Shown: positions 20,751 through 32,725, numbered from the stretch's first letter. The stretch: 64,000 bases of DNA from Aporrectodea caliginosa (GCA_020284085.1 JACEVL010000130.1:4401076-4465075), one strand, 5' to 3'. The notes: generated by a model from the letters alone, not told the origin. Program-made: numbers and translations.

Positions 20751-21284
20751 ATAAATTTGAAAAATATCATCAGGTAGAAATAGCAAAATGCCGTCAAAAT
20801 CGATTGATGTCATATGTCGGTGTTAAACCCTTGAACCAGGACTGTTACTAATTTCCACTTGCTTGAGAAATTGCAGGTCTTTTTAACAAAAAGTGAGAAC
20901 TTTTCGAATTGATTTAGTTAGTGTATAAGGTAACGATGACTTGAACTGCCATGCTTACCCGTAAGATATCGTTAAACGCACAATACTGCCAATGTTGTTA
21001 CGATTTTCTTAGACACCTCTAAATAGCTTTCAAACGACAGTATATAGTTTATATGTTCGCTCAATTGTTAGTTTCAGTCATTGATTGGTTAGTTAGTTCA
21101 CCGCGACTACCATTAGTAGTTACTTCTTGACGACGCTGAGTGATTACAAAAACGAATGGATGCAAGGGACAGAATGTTCGCCGTGGTATTGTTGCCTATT
21201 GTTTTCTCTCCGTACTATCCAGGGTCCTTGAGAAGTTATTATAGGTATCAAAGCAGCTCGGAGCATTATTAGATTGAACGAGTA
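20751..21284. other. No gene; hairpin units and one module
   Basis: 20785-20830 is a hairpin of the GTCAAAATCGATTGATGTCAT type. 20940-20990 (GGTAACGATGACTTGAACTG, GTAAGATATCGTTAAACGC) is the hairpin preceding the module at 21013. No coding signal. Confidence 0.45.
21013..21046 (+). promoter_or_regulatory. PSE/TATA-like module (class I)
   Basis: ACACCTCTAAATAGCTTTC at 21013, TATATAG at 21041, spacing 28 bp; hairpin end TCGTTAAACGCACAATACTG lies upstream. Confidence 0.45.
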
Positions 21285-21451
21285 GTAGTAGTTTCAGTTT
21301 AACGAGACTGTGTGATAACAAAGATCATTAGCGTCGCCCTCCTCTTTATCCAGGCTTTAGACTGGCAATGTCAAGAGTATAAAAAAGGCGGAAACAAAAT
21401 ATATTGGTTCGTTAAATGCCAATATAAAGGTGTCTAAAGACACCGGTGCAT

Positions 21452-21455
<4 letters not shown>
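21285..21455 (-). repeat. Element A copy and minus-strand module
   Basis: Element A at 21285-21385 with TGAT/ATCA hairpin arms. Then, on the minus strand, ACACCTTTATATTGGC from 21433 with TATATA near 21403 (spacing 30 bp). Confidence 0.6.
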
Positions 21456-21511
<56 letters not shown>

Positions 21512-21729
21512 TCTTTTCTTTAATTTAGCGCCTGACAAACGCACTGCGCTGTACATTTACATGTTATGCAATTGAAACAATCTTAACTAGTTAACTACTA
21601 ACAGAACAGACAGCTTGTAATACACGGCGCTAATAGCAGCCTACAAAGCAAATCCGCCCTAACGGGGCTCGAACTCGGTACCTCTCGCACTCTTCGCCAG
21701 ATGTTATCCAACGCGCCACCGGACCCCCT
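21456..21729 (-). mobile_element. SINE-T copy with ATT tail
   Basis: Minus-strand head GGGTCCGGTGGCGCGTTGG, B-box GAGTTCGAGCCCCG, body and 3' end as in the 14471 copy, tail of about 55 bp of ATT (21456-21510 plus strand). Confidence 0.88.
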
Positions 21730-21904
21730 ATTACTAGTATTTAAGTATGTTAGTAAATAAGTAAGTATATTCTTTACTAATCCAAAAGTTTAACGACGTC
21801 TTTTGCATCAAAGGCCGATAGACACACATAACGTATATATAATACTCATCGTCACGTCGATAGGCAAACACAATAATTATGTATACATAATATTCATCGG
21901 TATG

Positions 21905-22150
21905 CGTAGTCCTCCTCTCCGCCACTCTGACCTCAATGACGTTTATCAAGAGTGAGTCTCCTCTCGGGATATAACCAAGTCTTTTCACTTTCAATCCCTT
22001 GTAGCTATCATAGATCGTTCTTCTTAACCAACCCTTTCCAACACCTCCTCATTTGTTATACGTCCATTCAACAATTTTTCCACCCTACGCCACTCATGCT
22101 CGAACTCTGATAAAGCCAGTCCAAAGCTTGGTAAAAGGAGGAGGGCCTAT
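21905..22150. repeat. Repeat R3 fragment plus element A piece
   Basis: 21905-22090 matches 11320-11440 plus 11680-11760 and 36340-36530 (CTCCGCCACTCTGACCTC, CTCGGGATATAACCAA, CATAGATCGTTCTTCTTAAC). It shows the uninterrupted form of the site hit by SINE-G at 11429. 22095-22150 is a partial element A (AAAGCCAGTCCAAAGC, GGAGGAGGGC). Confidence 0.65.
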
Positions 22151-22336
22151 TTTCGCATACTGCGGTAGAGCTACTCCTTGCGTTTATTTAAAAAGCAGAG
22201 AGTAGCACCTTATTAAAAAAGTTTTGTGTAATTTTATAATACTGAGCAATTTTAAGAAATCTGTAATGTAGGCAACGCGAAACTGCACGATCCAGTTAAA
22301 CACTAAATATTGCTAATGATGTTGGGATCTGTTAAG

Positions 22337-22370
22337 ACACCTTTAAATAAGTTCAAGATGACGTTATACA
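22337..22370 (+). promoter_or_regulatory. PSE/TATA-like module (class I)
   Basis: ACACCTTTAAATAAGTTC at 22337, TATACA at 22365, spacing 28 bp; upstream CAGTTAAACACTAAATATTG. Confidence 0.4.
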
Positions 22371-23105
22371 TAGGACACAAATGCTTATTCGTTCAATTCC
22401 TTCTTCATGCGGGTTCAAGTTGCATAGCTTAAGGTTACACGTTTCTAATCAGCAAATTCTGTCACGAACTGGCGACTGAAGGAAACTGTGAAGCATAGCA
22501 ATTATATTAAAAGATGTCTAAGCAGATCATAACATTATTGGCTTAGGTTAGATTTTGTAATAGTTGGTCATCAAGTAGTTCATTGAGAAGCAGGAACTAC
22601 TTAAGATTAAAATCCAAATCAACCCGACTACTAAACTCCAATCTCTGGCAAAGCCAGTCCAAAGCCTTGTTAAAGGGGGAGGGCATACCGTCGCATACTG
22701 CGGTAGAGCTACTCCTTGCGTTAAATTAAAAGTCACATAGTGACACCCATTTTATGAAGCCTTGAACAGGATATACAGTTATCCATGCCTGTTACAACTT
22801 TTAACTCAGCCACTAAGATATACAGGATGGGTAAGGTAAAGTTATGTGAACGGCCTTGGCAGCCGTTAAACACTACTAAATATATCTTCAGCTTTAAAGC
22901 TGCATTATGAGAAAATAATTTCTATCTATGTTGACGGCCTTTGTTACCATAAAATGTCGTTAAACTATGGATCCATAGATTCGTTCAAAAAATGAAAATG
23001 CCGTAATTAAAAACATGTAAGTTAAGGTGGTCATAACCGACCCTGGCAGTCAGAAGATGTGTCGTTAAAGACTGGATACTACTAATTTTGTTACGATCTC
23101 CTTGG

Positions 23106-23140
23106 ACACCCTTTATTAGCGTTCAAAGGATGCTATATAT
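23106..23140 (+). promoter_or_regulatory. PSE/TATA-like module (class I)
   Basis: ACACCCTTTATTAGCG at 23106, TATATATA at 23134, spacing 28 bp, followed by CTCGACATTTTCATTG. Confidence 0.4.
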
Positions 23141-23559
23141 ACTCGACATTTTCATTGAAACACTAGATATCTACAGTCTAGCTATGTTCCGCAAGGTCGT
23201 TGGTAACGGCTCTTGTAGCCACAAAATATCGTTATTCACTGGAGGAACATCAAGAAGAAGAGCAATCCCTTAAGCTGGTACGCAGAGGAAGCCACCAGTA
23301 TGAAGTGCTAGCGACTTCATTTTTCTTGGTCACGGCATATGAAGGCAAATGACCTGTCCTCTCCCTCTTCGTATGATCCTCCCACTGACAGTGTTCGGTC
23401 AGTGCTCTCATTACAGCTGAGTTTGCACGAACACATTATACACTTAACGCTGATAAATAATGTTATCATTTTATAGGCAATCTTTAAATATGCTTCGACA
23501 GACGCTATATTCTCGACATTTTCGTGAAAATTAATTACTACAATTAACACTACCACAAC

Positions 23560-23650
23560 CCCACCTGTGGTAGTGCCAGTCTCTAGCCTGGGGAATGAGA
23601 GAGGGCGACGCTAATCATCTTTGTAATGACACATTTTCGTTAATTAGCAA
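23560..23650 (+). repeat. Element A copy
   Basis: TAGTGCCAGTCTCTAGCCTG, then GAGGGCGACGCTAATCATC, with TCAT/ATGA hairpin arms (23615-23618, 23626-23629). Confidence 0.65.
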
Positions 23651-24669
23651 CAAGCCAATAAATAGCGTCTCTAAAATTTCCTAACGACTTGCAAGGCTTT
23701 GATGACGACAGATATTTTCCTTACAAATTGAAAATTTTGACAGACGAGTAGAGATTTATGATAAACATTTGTTAAATGTTTATAAAATAATGTTTTAATA
23801 GAACGGGGGCCTCTGCAGTGGAGACTCCGCGGAGCCTAGGTGAAAGAGGATTATGGACACTAAACACCATAGTTAAACATAATTTTTATACCACATGCCT
23901 GCGTAAAACATTGTCATATACTCAATTCCGCAGCTACCGTTATCGGTGCTACTCATCTTTGTTAAACAGCAAATACAACCAAGCAATGGTCATGCTTTTT
24001 CTCTAGTTGTAGCCTAATATAAATTATATGAAAAATATTTCCGATCGAAATGAAAGATATTTAATGCGAGGCATAAGATTTTCCATAACTATTGAGTAAA
24101 ATACATTAGTTCGTTTAAATATTGTGGTGGTGCCAGTTCCAAGCCTGTAAAAAAGAAAGAGAGTGACGCTAACCATTTTCGACATGAAACAGCATTTCTT
24201 TTCAGACACCTCTTTAAACTGTGATTTTTATACACCTCTTTAAAGATCATCATTTGACTATAAAGAGGCCAGCGTGATGGCAATTTATTCATTAGAACAT
24301 ATTGCTGACAACTTATTGAATTAACTCCATCACTGCTCGTAAGCTATGAAATACAGTATAAATAATATTTTTATACTTTCAACACCGCCACTGCAGGTCC
24401 GTGCCCTCGTGGCATGCAGTGCCAGTCCGAAGCCTGGATGAAGGAGGAGGGAAATGCTAATGTTCTTTATTATAGCACAATGTCGTTAAACGGAAACTAC
24501 AACAATTAATTTAATGCTCTTATAAACGTCACCGTGTTTGACTGCATCCGGTGTCCCTATAAGCTGCTAGAAATACAATCCATTACTGGATCTGAAACTA
24601 CGCTATTGATCCACGTTGGGAAAAGTGCTAGTCCCAATCCTGGATAAAGGAGGAGGGCGTCACTAACAG
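23651..24669. other. No gene; three further element A pieces
   Basis: Element A pieces at 24120-24200 (GGTGCCAGTTCCAAGCC), 24385-24495 (GCAGTGCCAGTCCGAAGCC, GGAGGAGGGAAATGC, ATGTCGTTAAACGG) and 24600-24668 (AGTGCTAGTCCCAATCC), the last ending where the LINE begins. No coding signal in 23651-24119. Confidence 0.55.
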
Positions 24670-26255
24670 GTGGTCTTAACAGGTGGTCTACGTGAGCTCT
24701 GGAAGCAGGTGGATGCAACAACCAAGGGACGTTCGCAGGACCATCTGGATGTTCCCTTCTCAGCTGACGATCTTAACGAACATTATGCGCGAACGTCCAC
24801 GGATCCAGTCTATACTCCACCAGCTCATAGACAGACGGCGCCACCTGACCAACCTTTTATGTCTGAATACAAACTATTCCACATTTTGGATCGGCTGCAC
24901 CATACGGCCGATGGAGCAGATGGCCTTCCGGCGTGGTTTCTTCGCCTGGCTGCTCCGGTCTACTCGTCATTGCTCTCCGACCTCATCAATCGAACGATCT
25001 TAGCCTCATATGTCCCTCAGCAGTGGTGTACTGCCATCATCCATCCAGTGGCCAAGGTACAGCGGCCGGAGCAGATGTCTGACTTCCGCCCAATATCGAT
25101 CACCCCGGTGATATCAAGAGTTGTTGAGCGGGAAATCGTCCATTGCCATCTTTACCCTACCTTCACCATGCCTCCGATGACGCAGCTCCTTGAAGACCAA
25201 TTCGCCTTTCGTCCCACTGGATCAACGACATCAGCCCTAATAGCTTTAATCCAGCAGTTGTCATCCATGCTACGAGAAAACAGTTACGTCACCCTTATCT
25301 CATTGGATTTCTCGCGAGCGTTTGATACTGTCCGGCATTCTACCTTAGTTGACAAACTATCTGCTCTAGACATCCAAGATCACGTCTTCAACTGGATAGT
25401 TAAATTCCTCTCCTGTCGTCAGCACGTCACTAGGTTTCAAGGCCGGACCTCCAAACCAGCGTCCATCAACGCAAGTGTGGTCCAGGGCTCCGGATTGGGA
25501 CCCTCGACCTATGACATCAATGCATCAGACCTACACCCTGTCAATCCAGAGAACAAAATGTTTAAGAATGCGGATGATACTTATCTGTTGGTGGGTCTAG
25601 GGCGCGAACAACGGTCACAGAGGAGTTAAACAACGTATCATAATGGGCGGCGATAAACAATCTCAGACTAAACGTAACCAAGTCCCGTGAGATGCTCGTT
25701 GCGAGGAGGAGCTGTTTTGAGCCGCCACCCCCGCTTGCTGGTGTGCTCCGAGTCGACTCTATGCGTATCCTCGGTGTCACTCTCGGGCTCGATCTCAGCG
25801 TCATCGGCCATGTGGACGAAATCATAGAGGCCAGCTCTGCCTCCCTGCACGCCCTGCGAGTCCTCCGAGCGCATGGTCTTCCACCAAAGGCGTTACACCT
25901 GGTTGCCGAGGCCAGCACCGTCTCAAGGTTGCTATACGCGGCTCCAGCATGGTGGGGCCTAGCGTCATCAGCTGATCGCAACAGACTAGAACGGTTTCTT
26001 GCAAGAGCTGCACGCCTGGGTTATCTACCATCTGGAACCGCAACCATCGAAGAGCGAGTCTCGTCAGCTGAAGACCGCCTCCTCCAGTCCATCATCTGGA
26101 ATGAGATGCACGTCCTACGACGCTTCTTTCCGCCACCTGTGCTGCGACCCTACGCTCTCCGACCTCGTGCACATGACTTTGTACTTCCTCCAAAAGACTC
26201 TAAGAACTTTATACCTAGAGTTCTATACAAGCGAATTTTTAAGCCACCACGTTGA
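24670..26255 (+). pseudogene. LINE-A ORF2 fragment: reverse transcriptase and C-terminus
   Basis: The best-preserved retroelement here (Jockey/CR1-type non-LTR RT). The first frame (319 residues) has RT blocks FRPISITPVISRVVEREIV (139-157), DQFAFRPTGSTTSALIAL (177-193), motif A SLDFSRAFDTV (211-221), motif B VQGSGLGPS (271-279) and motif C NADDTYLL (300-307), where the aromatic residue before ADD is Asn. A frameshift near 25601 shifts reading to a 187-residue frame (25692-26255) with MRILGVTLGLDLSV, LLYAAPAWWGLAS and FIPRVLYKRIF. No endonuclease domain: 5'-truncated at about 24670. The 3' end is a TAAATAAACG signal with a (ATATCATC)n-like tail near 26350-26380. Confidence 0.93.
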
Positions 26256-26574
26256 CCCAAATCTTAAAAACTAACATTACTCCCTTTTTTTCCTTTATAG
26301 TAGCCTTTGTGTATGTAAGTTGTGAAGCGGTGTGTCTTCCTGCTTGATAAATAAACGAATATATCATCATATATCATCACTAAGCAGTTATTATCTGCAG
26401 ACAATCGAACCGATTAAAATAAGTGAATATTCTTCGGAAGAATTTCTTTGCATAAAGCATCTGATACACGGAATATATATTCAGGTTTATAATTATTTGT
26501 AAAATGCATGCAGTATGCATAAATAAACGTGTATATAACTAGATTCATGGTAAGCATGGACAGGAGATGTTATT
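26256..26574. other. LINE-A 3' UTR and non-coding spacer
   Basis: 26256-26390 is the LINE 3' UTR with GATAAATAAACGAATATATC and short ATCAT repeats. 26391-26574 shows nothing recognisable. Confidence 0.5.
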
Positions 26575-26894
<320 letters not shown>

Positions 26895-26904
26895 TCTTCA
26901 TCAC

Positions 26905-27640
26905 ATGTCGAAAAGCCGTCTCTGCCTAAGCACTGCGAAACTCAATTGATCTGGTTTGGGACTGGGTAATAACTTGCTAAGCTTGATTTTCTATTACTGA
27001 CTGAGAAATATCCTGCCTGCACATACTCTTCTAGTGTCCGTGACTTGGATGTCACACTTGACTCCTCTCTCACGTTCAAGGAGCACATATTGAACCTGAC
27101 CCACTCCTGTTTCTTTCAGCTGAGGCGTCTCAGAGCCATCAGACGATCGGTCTTTATCACCATAGTCCATGCACTTGTCTGCTCCCGTTTGGACTACTGC
27201 AACTCACTTCTCGTGGATCTCCCAAAGGAACGTCTTTCAATCGGTTCTACATGTAAATTAATCAGCTCGAGGCTAATAGCCCGACTCAGTCGATTTGCTC
27301 ATATTTCCACATATAAAATCTTGAAGACTTGCATTGGCTTCCCATTGCTGCACCCATCAGTAGGCCTATAAGATCCTCTTTCTGGTCTTGGAATCCCAGC
27401 TAAGCAGCGCCCAGAAATACCTCTCACACTATAATGCGAAAGCTGTTATTTCCATTGTCATCTCGCTCTAGGTTTTCTGGTGATGGACTTGACCTTGTTG
27501 TTCCTAGGGGTAGGACTGCATTGGCCCACCAGCAGAAGTTTGCTGTGGTGGGTCCCTCCATTTGAATGACCTTCCCCGCACTCAAGCTAACTAATGACCT
27601 AGAGTGGAGTGATACCAGTCTAAAGGAGAGCAATCGACGA
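26905..27640 (+). pseudogene. LINE fragment (CR1/L2-like), RT thumb to C-terminus
   Basis: Starts in the region after motif C and reads with frameshifts: LDVTLDSSLTFKEHILNLTH, then FQLRRLRAIRRSV, then ITIVHALVCSRLDYCNSLL, ARLSRFAHIST, RSRFSGDGLDL, GRTALA, and NDLEWSDTSLKE. The 3' part (27310-27640) is closely matched by 60786-61140, and the RLRAIRRSV to LDYCNSLL part by the inverted piece at 61485-61660. Confidence 0.85.
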
Positions 27641-27785
27641 GAACATGTCGGGCTTCTTAACTAAAATTGACAACGTTTCAAATTGATTTAGTTAATGTAT
27701 AAAGTAACGTTAACTTGAACGGCCATGCCAACCGTAAGATGTCGTTAAACGCACAATACTGCCAATGTTGTTGCGATCTGCTTAG
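27641..27785 (+). repeat. Hairpin unit preceding module
   Basis: AAATTGATTTAGTTAATGTA, TAACTTGAACGGCCATGCC, GTAAGATGTCGTTAAACGC, ACAATACTGCCAATGTTG. Near-identical at 61140-61258 and 20930-21010; both are also followed by a module. Confidence 0.6.
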
Positions 27786-27820
27786 ATACCTCTAAATGGC
27801 TTTCAACTGACGTTATATAT
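27786..27820 (+). promoter_or_regulatory. PSE/TATA-like module (class I)
   Basis: ATACCTCTAAATGGCTTTC at 27786 (one change from ACACCT), TATATAT at 27814, spacing 28 bp. Confidence 0.4.
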
Positions 27821-27840
27821 TTGACATTTTCGACTACTGG

Positions 27841-27964
27841 GAACTCCGCCACTGTTCGCTTTCTGACAGTGCCAGTCCCAAGCCTGGAAAAAGGAGGAGG
27901 GCGACGCTAATGGTCTTTGTTACCACACAGCTAGTCGTTAAAAAGGAAACACAACAACAAGCGT
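27841..27964 (+). mobile_element. Element A retroposed copy
   Basis: Young-subfamily copy with an AAAAGGAAACACAACAACAA tail. A short duplication TACTGG flanks it (27835-27840 and 27965-27970). The empty site is visible in the parallel unit at 61465-61480 (AAGCGTTACTAGAG), which supports insertion. Confidence 0.8.
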
Positions 27965-28802
27965 TACTGGAGTTTGGTCTTCCGGATAATAAACGAAAAA
28001 TTAATAAGGTTGGCGTTTACGGCTCTCGCAGCCACAAGATCTCGTTAAACACTGCATACTGCGATAGCCATTAATATCGATATAGAATAGATAGTTATTT
28101 TATTATTCATTGGGTAACGGCATCTTTTGGCTACCAAGGCTCTCACATCGACCGCCTCTGACGCAGAGAAATCGACATCTATTCGCCATTGAAATCCAAT
28201 GTTTAGAGATTCCACCAGGTTTTACCACATATCTTTAGGCATCAAAGGCCTTTGGCTTCGATAGGAAATTCCTTTCTACCGTTCTAAGTTACATCGCTCA
28301 TTAAAAGTTTTCAATAGCGAAGTGTGTCATGAACTCAGGATTAAAAGAAATTGTGAAAATGTTTTATATTTAAAGATCTCTATGCAGATTATAACATTAT
28401 TAGCATAGGTTAGGTTATTTGATGTTTAACGACGCTGTGTCATTACAAAGACGAGTGGCATCACCCTCCTCTTTTATTCCGGCTTTGGACTGGCACCACC
28501 AGAGTAAGTTCAGTGACGGTGCCGAGTCCGTTTACGCTGACCTCACACTATGTATTGGCTAGATGCTGTTGAGGGAGGTGCTAGCGATTGCTTAGATTAC
28601 TAATAGTTAAGCAACATCTTCTGGCGTTAAAGGCCGTTGAAGTCGTTGGAGATATGTTTTATACAGGTTTTAATGTTTTTAAAGTTTATATGTTAAACAA
28701 CATCTTCTGTTTTTCATTGTTTCATTACCCTAGCGATTGGATGGATGGATCGAGAGTCTACCGACAGCTTATGACAACAAAGGTCGTAGCCGTCGTCGAC
28801 AG

Positions 28803-28855
28803 AATGCGGAATTGCAAAGTTCTGGTTCAATAAAGAATATACTTACTTACTTACT
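28803..28855 (+). mobile_element. Severely 5'-truncated LINE-A tail insertion
   Basis: GTTCTGGTTCAATAAAGAAT followed by ATACTTACTTACTTACTTA matches the end of the LINE-A copy at 52280-52325 (GTCAAATAAAGAATATTC, TTACTTACTTAC). The sequence is absent at the equivalent place in R1 copy 2 (about 63413). Confidence 0.75.
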
Positions 28856-28942
28856 TAAATTAATTTGGCATAGTACAACTCTACCCTAGCGATTGAAAGA
28901 TTAATTATGTCGAACATAGCGATTGAAAGAAAATTTCAAACA

Positions 28943-28974
28943 TATAACGTCCGTCGACGGCAATTTAAAGGTGT
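28943..28974 (-). promoter_or_regulatory. PSE/TATA-like module, minus strand
   Basis: Minus strand ACACCTTTAAATTGCC at 28974, TTATATG with TATA at 28946, spacing 28 bp. Downstream on that strand a duplicated CTTTCAATCGCTA block precedes a degenerate element B start (GTTGTACTATGCC). Confidence 0.4.
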
Positions 28975-29440
28975 TTAATCTAGTGCATCTTAAACTTTCT
29001 GCTGCTGTGTACCAGTCGTTTCCTTTACCAGCTTTGCCGCCTTTCAGCATCAGCCTAATGTATATTATGTTATATTGAAGTTTAGATTTCATATTCATTT
29101 TTAACTTTCTTATACTATTGTATACAGTTAATACTTTATTGAAATACCATCATAATAGTTATTCCTGTTATCATTCCGAGGCCCTGTAGGCCTGTAACCA
29201 ATTATTCGTGGACCGGTAACGGACCGTGGACCAAAGTTTTGGTAGCTCTGATCTAATCAAAGTGGAATATCTTTTGTAAGATTAGGTGCTTAATTAACGA
29301 CTATAATATAATTAGCAGCATCTAGTGTTTAACGACGTCTTATGGATCTCATGGCTGCCGGGACCATTGGCGTCGACGTTGCCTTATGACCCAATTTCGA
29401 AAGGTCCAGTCATTGATTGGTCAGTTATTTCAACGTAACT

Positions 29441-30420
29441 ACAATTACTAGTTACTGCTTCACAATGCTGTGTCAAAACAAGGGTCACTGGCATCTCCCT
29501 CCTCCTTCATCGAGGCTTGGGACTGGCACGACCATAATGCGCACCGTTTCGAATTTGACCATTGATTTAGTTTCCTCTGTGGACCATACATAGTTGGTTG
29601 AATGCTATTTTAGGTAGGGATCACCTTGAATAATGTCATCAAGTCCCAGCGAGATTTCCTTCTGCCACCTCTGGATGTGGATGGCATACGTTGATTTGAA
29701 GGACGCGTTTAAATAGGACACTGGTAGCCTGTTTTAAACAGAAATCTCTGCGTAAACGTCTTTTAAAAGTTTTGTGCAATTTTATGCTACTTGGCAATTT
29801 GAATAAATATGTAATGTAAGCAATTAGGATAATCCAGTTAAACAATGGATACCAGTAATATTAAAGTTTTCCTATATGTTGACGACACCCTTTAATAGGT
29901 CTAAACCGATGTAATATATACGGCATTTTCGTTCAATTGTCGATTAACAATCTCCACGAGCAGTAGTAGTAGATTCAGTTTAACGACACCTGTGTGATAA
30001 CGAAGAACATTAGCGTCGCCCTCCTTTTTTTCATGGCTTCGGCCTGGCACTGCCTGGCACTAAGGACGCAAGCAATTCGAAGAGCAACAGTTAATATTTA
30101 GGATGAGGTAAAATCAACGGTTGTACCCAGCTAATCAACTCCGCCCCTGCTCGTACTCTGGTAATGCCAGTCCAATGCCTGGATAAAGGTGGAGGGCATT
30201 ATTGTTGAATTTTGCGTTTGTGCTACTCCGTTTGTTAAATTAAATGGCAGAGTGGACGCCCTTTTTAGGAAGCTTTGAACAAAATATATAATTACCCATG
30301 CCTGTTACACCTTCTAACTCAGTTACTGCCGGTTCTCTGGTAATGCCAGTCCAAACTGTGGATAAAGAAGGAGGGCTACGAAAACAGCCATAACATCCAA
30401 AAGATGTTGTTAATCACAGA
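29441..30420. repeat. Short-repeat units with element A copies
   Basis: Inverted element A at 29457-29560 and 29977-30060; forward pieces at 30136-30205 and 30335-30385. 29600-29850 (TCACCTTGAATAATGTCATC, GACGCGTTTAAATAGGACAC, AATCCAGTTAAAC) parallels 44815-45070, 51050-51230 and 53330-53500, and leads to the module at 29885. Confidence 0.55.
29885..29920 (+). promoter_or_regulatory. PSE/TATA-like module (class I)
   Basis: ACACCCTTTAATAGGTC at 29885, TATATA at 29915, spacing 30 bp; GGCATTTTCGTTCAATTG follows. Confidence 0.35.
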
Positions 30421-31880
30421 TAGACCTGGAAGTCAATTTGGTCAGCCAATCTGACCCCACTTGACCCTAAACTGACTTGAGGTCGACTTGAAGTCGACAA
30501 CTTGGAGTCAAAACGACTTGACCCGACTTGGCAGAAAAACAACCAACTTCCGACTTAAAGTCGACTTCTGACATGGTAATTACGATTACGTACGACTAAT
30601 AATACAAAATGTCACGCCAATTTGCCTGGCAAGCATTAATTTCTTATACTAATGAGTAATGAGATCTCAACACCTGATGAATAAAATTGCTTATTAGGCC
30701 TAATTTAAGCTGTTTGTGCTTGTGCTTGAACAGTTTTGTAATGCTCTAATGGGTTAACCGAAGAATCTGCAGCGGACCGCGGACTGGTTGCACTGAATGG
30801 CGTGTTATAATGGCACAGTTTAATTCTGTTGTCATAATTATTTGGCCACTAACGTCATTCAAATAGCAATGCATGCGTATCATCCTACAGTACTAACACT
30901 CACCGACAATAAAGTCGATCATTTTCTAATACAACAGTTTTGCCGTGTGCAAACGACTAATGCAGTGCACCAAAGTAGCGCCAAACGATCGATTGATTAG
31001 TATGAGATCCAGATTTCGTTGGGTCGAATTCACTGACGACTAAATGTTCATTGATTTGCGCGTGTTCAGCTCTTGAAAAGGCAGACGTGCTAACATTTAT
31101 ATTAAAATTTCGATTCACCAGTTTTATGAAACGTCCGTGTAACGGTTTAACATATAATAACTCATGATATAGATAAATCGACACCGATAAAAATAAGTAG
31201 GCCTAAGTAACTGCTTAGCCCAACCGCCGCAACCGGCGTCGATAAAACAAAATAATATCGCAGTACCGTTCTGTGTTTTTGAATATTTCTTCTTACTCTT
31301 TCAAATGAGATGAAAATCAACGTTTATCTTCAACACTTCTATTCAGTGTACATCGTCAACATAAATCAACTATATTTCTTAGCACTTCGCTCTCAATATA
31401 CAGCTCTATCTACTGTATTAAGACAACTGCATTATTCAAATCGACTGTAATCAGCAATTTCTAACCTTTCCCGAGCTATTAGCACGTGCTCAGAACAAGC
31501 TGTATTCAGTCAATTTTACGTAAGACAAGCGGCGCTGACCGCCCGCTCAACTAGATCATGTTTATACATAATTATATACAGGTGTAATGTCATGACACAA
31601 CCCTAACACACAATAGGTCTAAAAAACACTTATTCACACTAAGACACTATAAACTGCTTAAACGCCATCGTGGCCTCACGATCATTAGTGTGGCGAGATA
31701 ACTTTAGATTTGTTTGTGTCCCAAGTCGGTTTAAGTCGACTTATGTAGAAAACAACTTGAGGTCACTTTTCTGTACAAATTCGACTTCGGGGTCAGTTGC
31801 GCTAAGCAGAAACGACTCGACTCGACTTGGGATACCCAAGTCGACTGGGGTAGACTTATTGGGGTCGACTCCCAGGTCTA
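30421..31880. mobile_element. hAT-type non-autonomous element (hAT-3)
   Basis: Ends TAGACCTGGAAGTC and, reversed, TAGACCTGGGAGTC; exact 8-bp target duplication ATCACAGA (30413-30420 and 31881-31888). Both ends hold many copies of GTCGACTT/AAGTCGAC (for example 30475-30570 and 31720-31870). There is no transposase; the frames at 30957 and 31670 are not protein-like. It splits a hairpin unit whose intact form is at 57775-57835. Confidence 0.9.
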
Positions 31881-31888
31881 ATCACAGA

Positions 31889-32725
31889 ATATTAATACTG
31901 TAGTCTGGCAGCACCAGTCCGAAACCTCGATAAAAGAGGAGGACGACACTGATCATCTTTGTTGTAACACAGTATCGTTAAACAGCAATTAACCCAACAA
32001 AATATGCAGAACAATCATCAGAGCATCGAAGGATATAATTTTAAAAATAATCGGAAATGCCAGGAAGAAATATGTTCATATGATACCTGTACCAAGCGCG
32101 AACTTCTCCTCCTTTATCCATGTTTTCGATAAAAGGTTTTTGCTCTTTGGTCTCTCGTTCTTTAAAGACGTTTCTTTTTACCCGGGGGTTTCGTGCTCTG
32201 AATGGTTTTTCTGAGAAAGGCACTATGTAAATCTTTAGATACGACACGATACCATATATACACCGCATAGACGGACAGAACGCCATACACTAATAGAATG
32301 GCAAACTTGGTTTACGGTGAATTGGTCTTATTTTTTTATGACGCTATGGGAGGATAATTATTACATATGAACGAAAAGTAGAAAGACAATATTAAAATAT
32401 AGCTTCACTAAAGAGCAGTTTAAAGGTGTCCAAGCATATTAACATTATTCGCAGTATTTAATGTTTAGCGACATACTATTGCATCAGAGGCAATTCACTT
32501 CGATAGGCAACAGTTTTTAGCAATTCCAAAATGTTATAAAAGTTTATCTAAACGTCGCCTAGTTAGTTAATGACGTTGGTTGGTCTTGTGTTGGGTTAGA
32601 GAGCGAACGAAAATTTGGAACATATAGCGTCAATACAAGTCCTTTGATGTTGACCTTATCCATGTGCTATTGAGGGAGGTGGTAGCGATTGCTTAGGTTA
32701 AACTCAATTATTATATAAATTTCCC
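31889..32725. other. No gene; element A piece and one module
   Basis: Forward element A at 31905-31985 (CAGCACCAGTCCGAAACC, GTATCGTTAAACAGC). 32041-32286 has a minus-strand frame with no recognisable domain. A hairpin unit at 32460-32510 follows the module. Confidence 0.45.
32398..32429 (-). promoter_or_regulatory. PSE/TATA-like module, minus strand
   Basis: Minus strand ACACCTTTAAACTGC at 32429, TATA at 32401, spacing 28 bp. Confidence 0.4.

Larger units (their letters stand above)
22151..23559. other. No gene; short-repeat units
   Basis: Modules at 22337 and 23106; element A piece at 22625-22690 (AAAGCCAGTCCAAAGCC, GGGGGAGGGCATACC). The segments 22100-22200 and 22640-22740 are similar to each other and to 45390-45490 (CATACTGCGGTAGAGCTACT). 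Element-B-like remains lie at 22898-22985 (AAGCTGCATTATGAG, TTACCATAAAATGTCGTT, AAACTATGGATCC). Confidence 0.5.
27986..29440. repeat. Long repeat R1, copy 1
   Basis: Closely matches 62596-64000 over its full length (ATAATAAACGAAAAATTAAT start to CAGTTATTTCAACGTAACT). It contains an inverted element A copy (28425-28530), the frame 28588-28833 that is conserved but not protein-like, element-B-like remains (28750-28805), and a minus-strand module (28974). The only large difference from copy 2 is the LINE tail inserted at 28803-28855. Copy 2 runs off the window, so the full length is unknown. Confidence 0.88.

Noticed and set aside
27786..27964. Element A as the direct product of the module at 27786 (27 bp past the TATA)
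   Set aside because: The TACTGG repeat and the empty parallel site near 61470 show that element A inserted there later.
28588..28833. A frame conserved with 63198-63449
   Set aside because: Conservation is no higher than in the flanking repeat R1, and stop positions differ, so it reflects duplication rather than coding.
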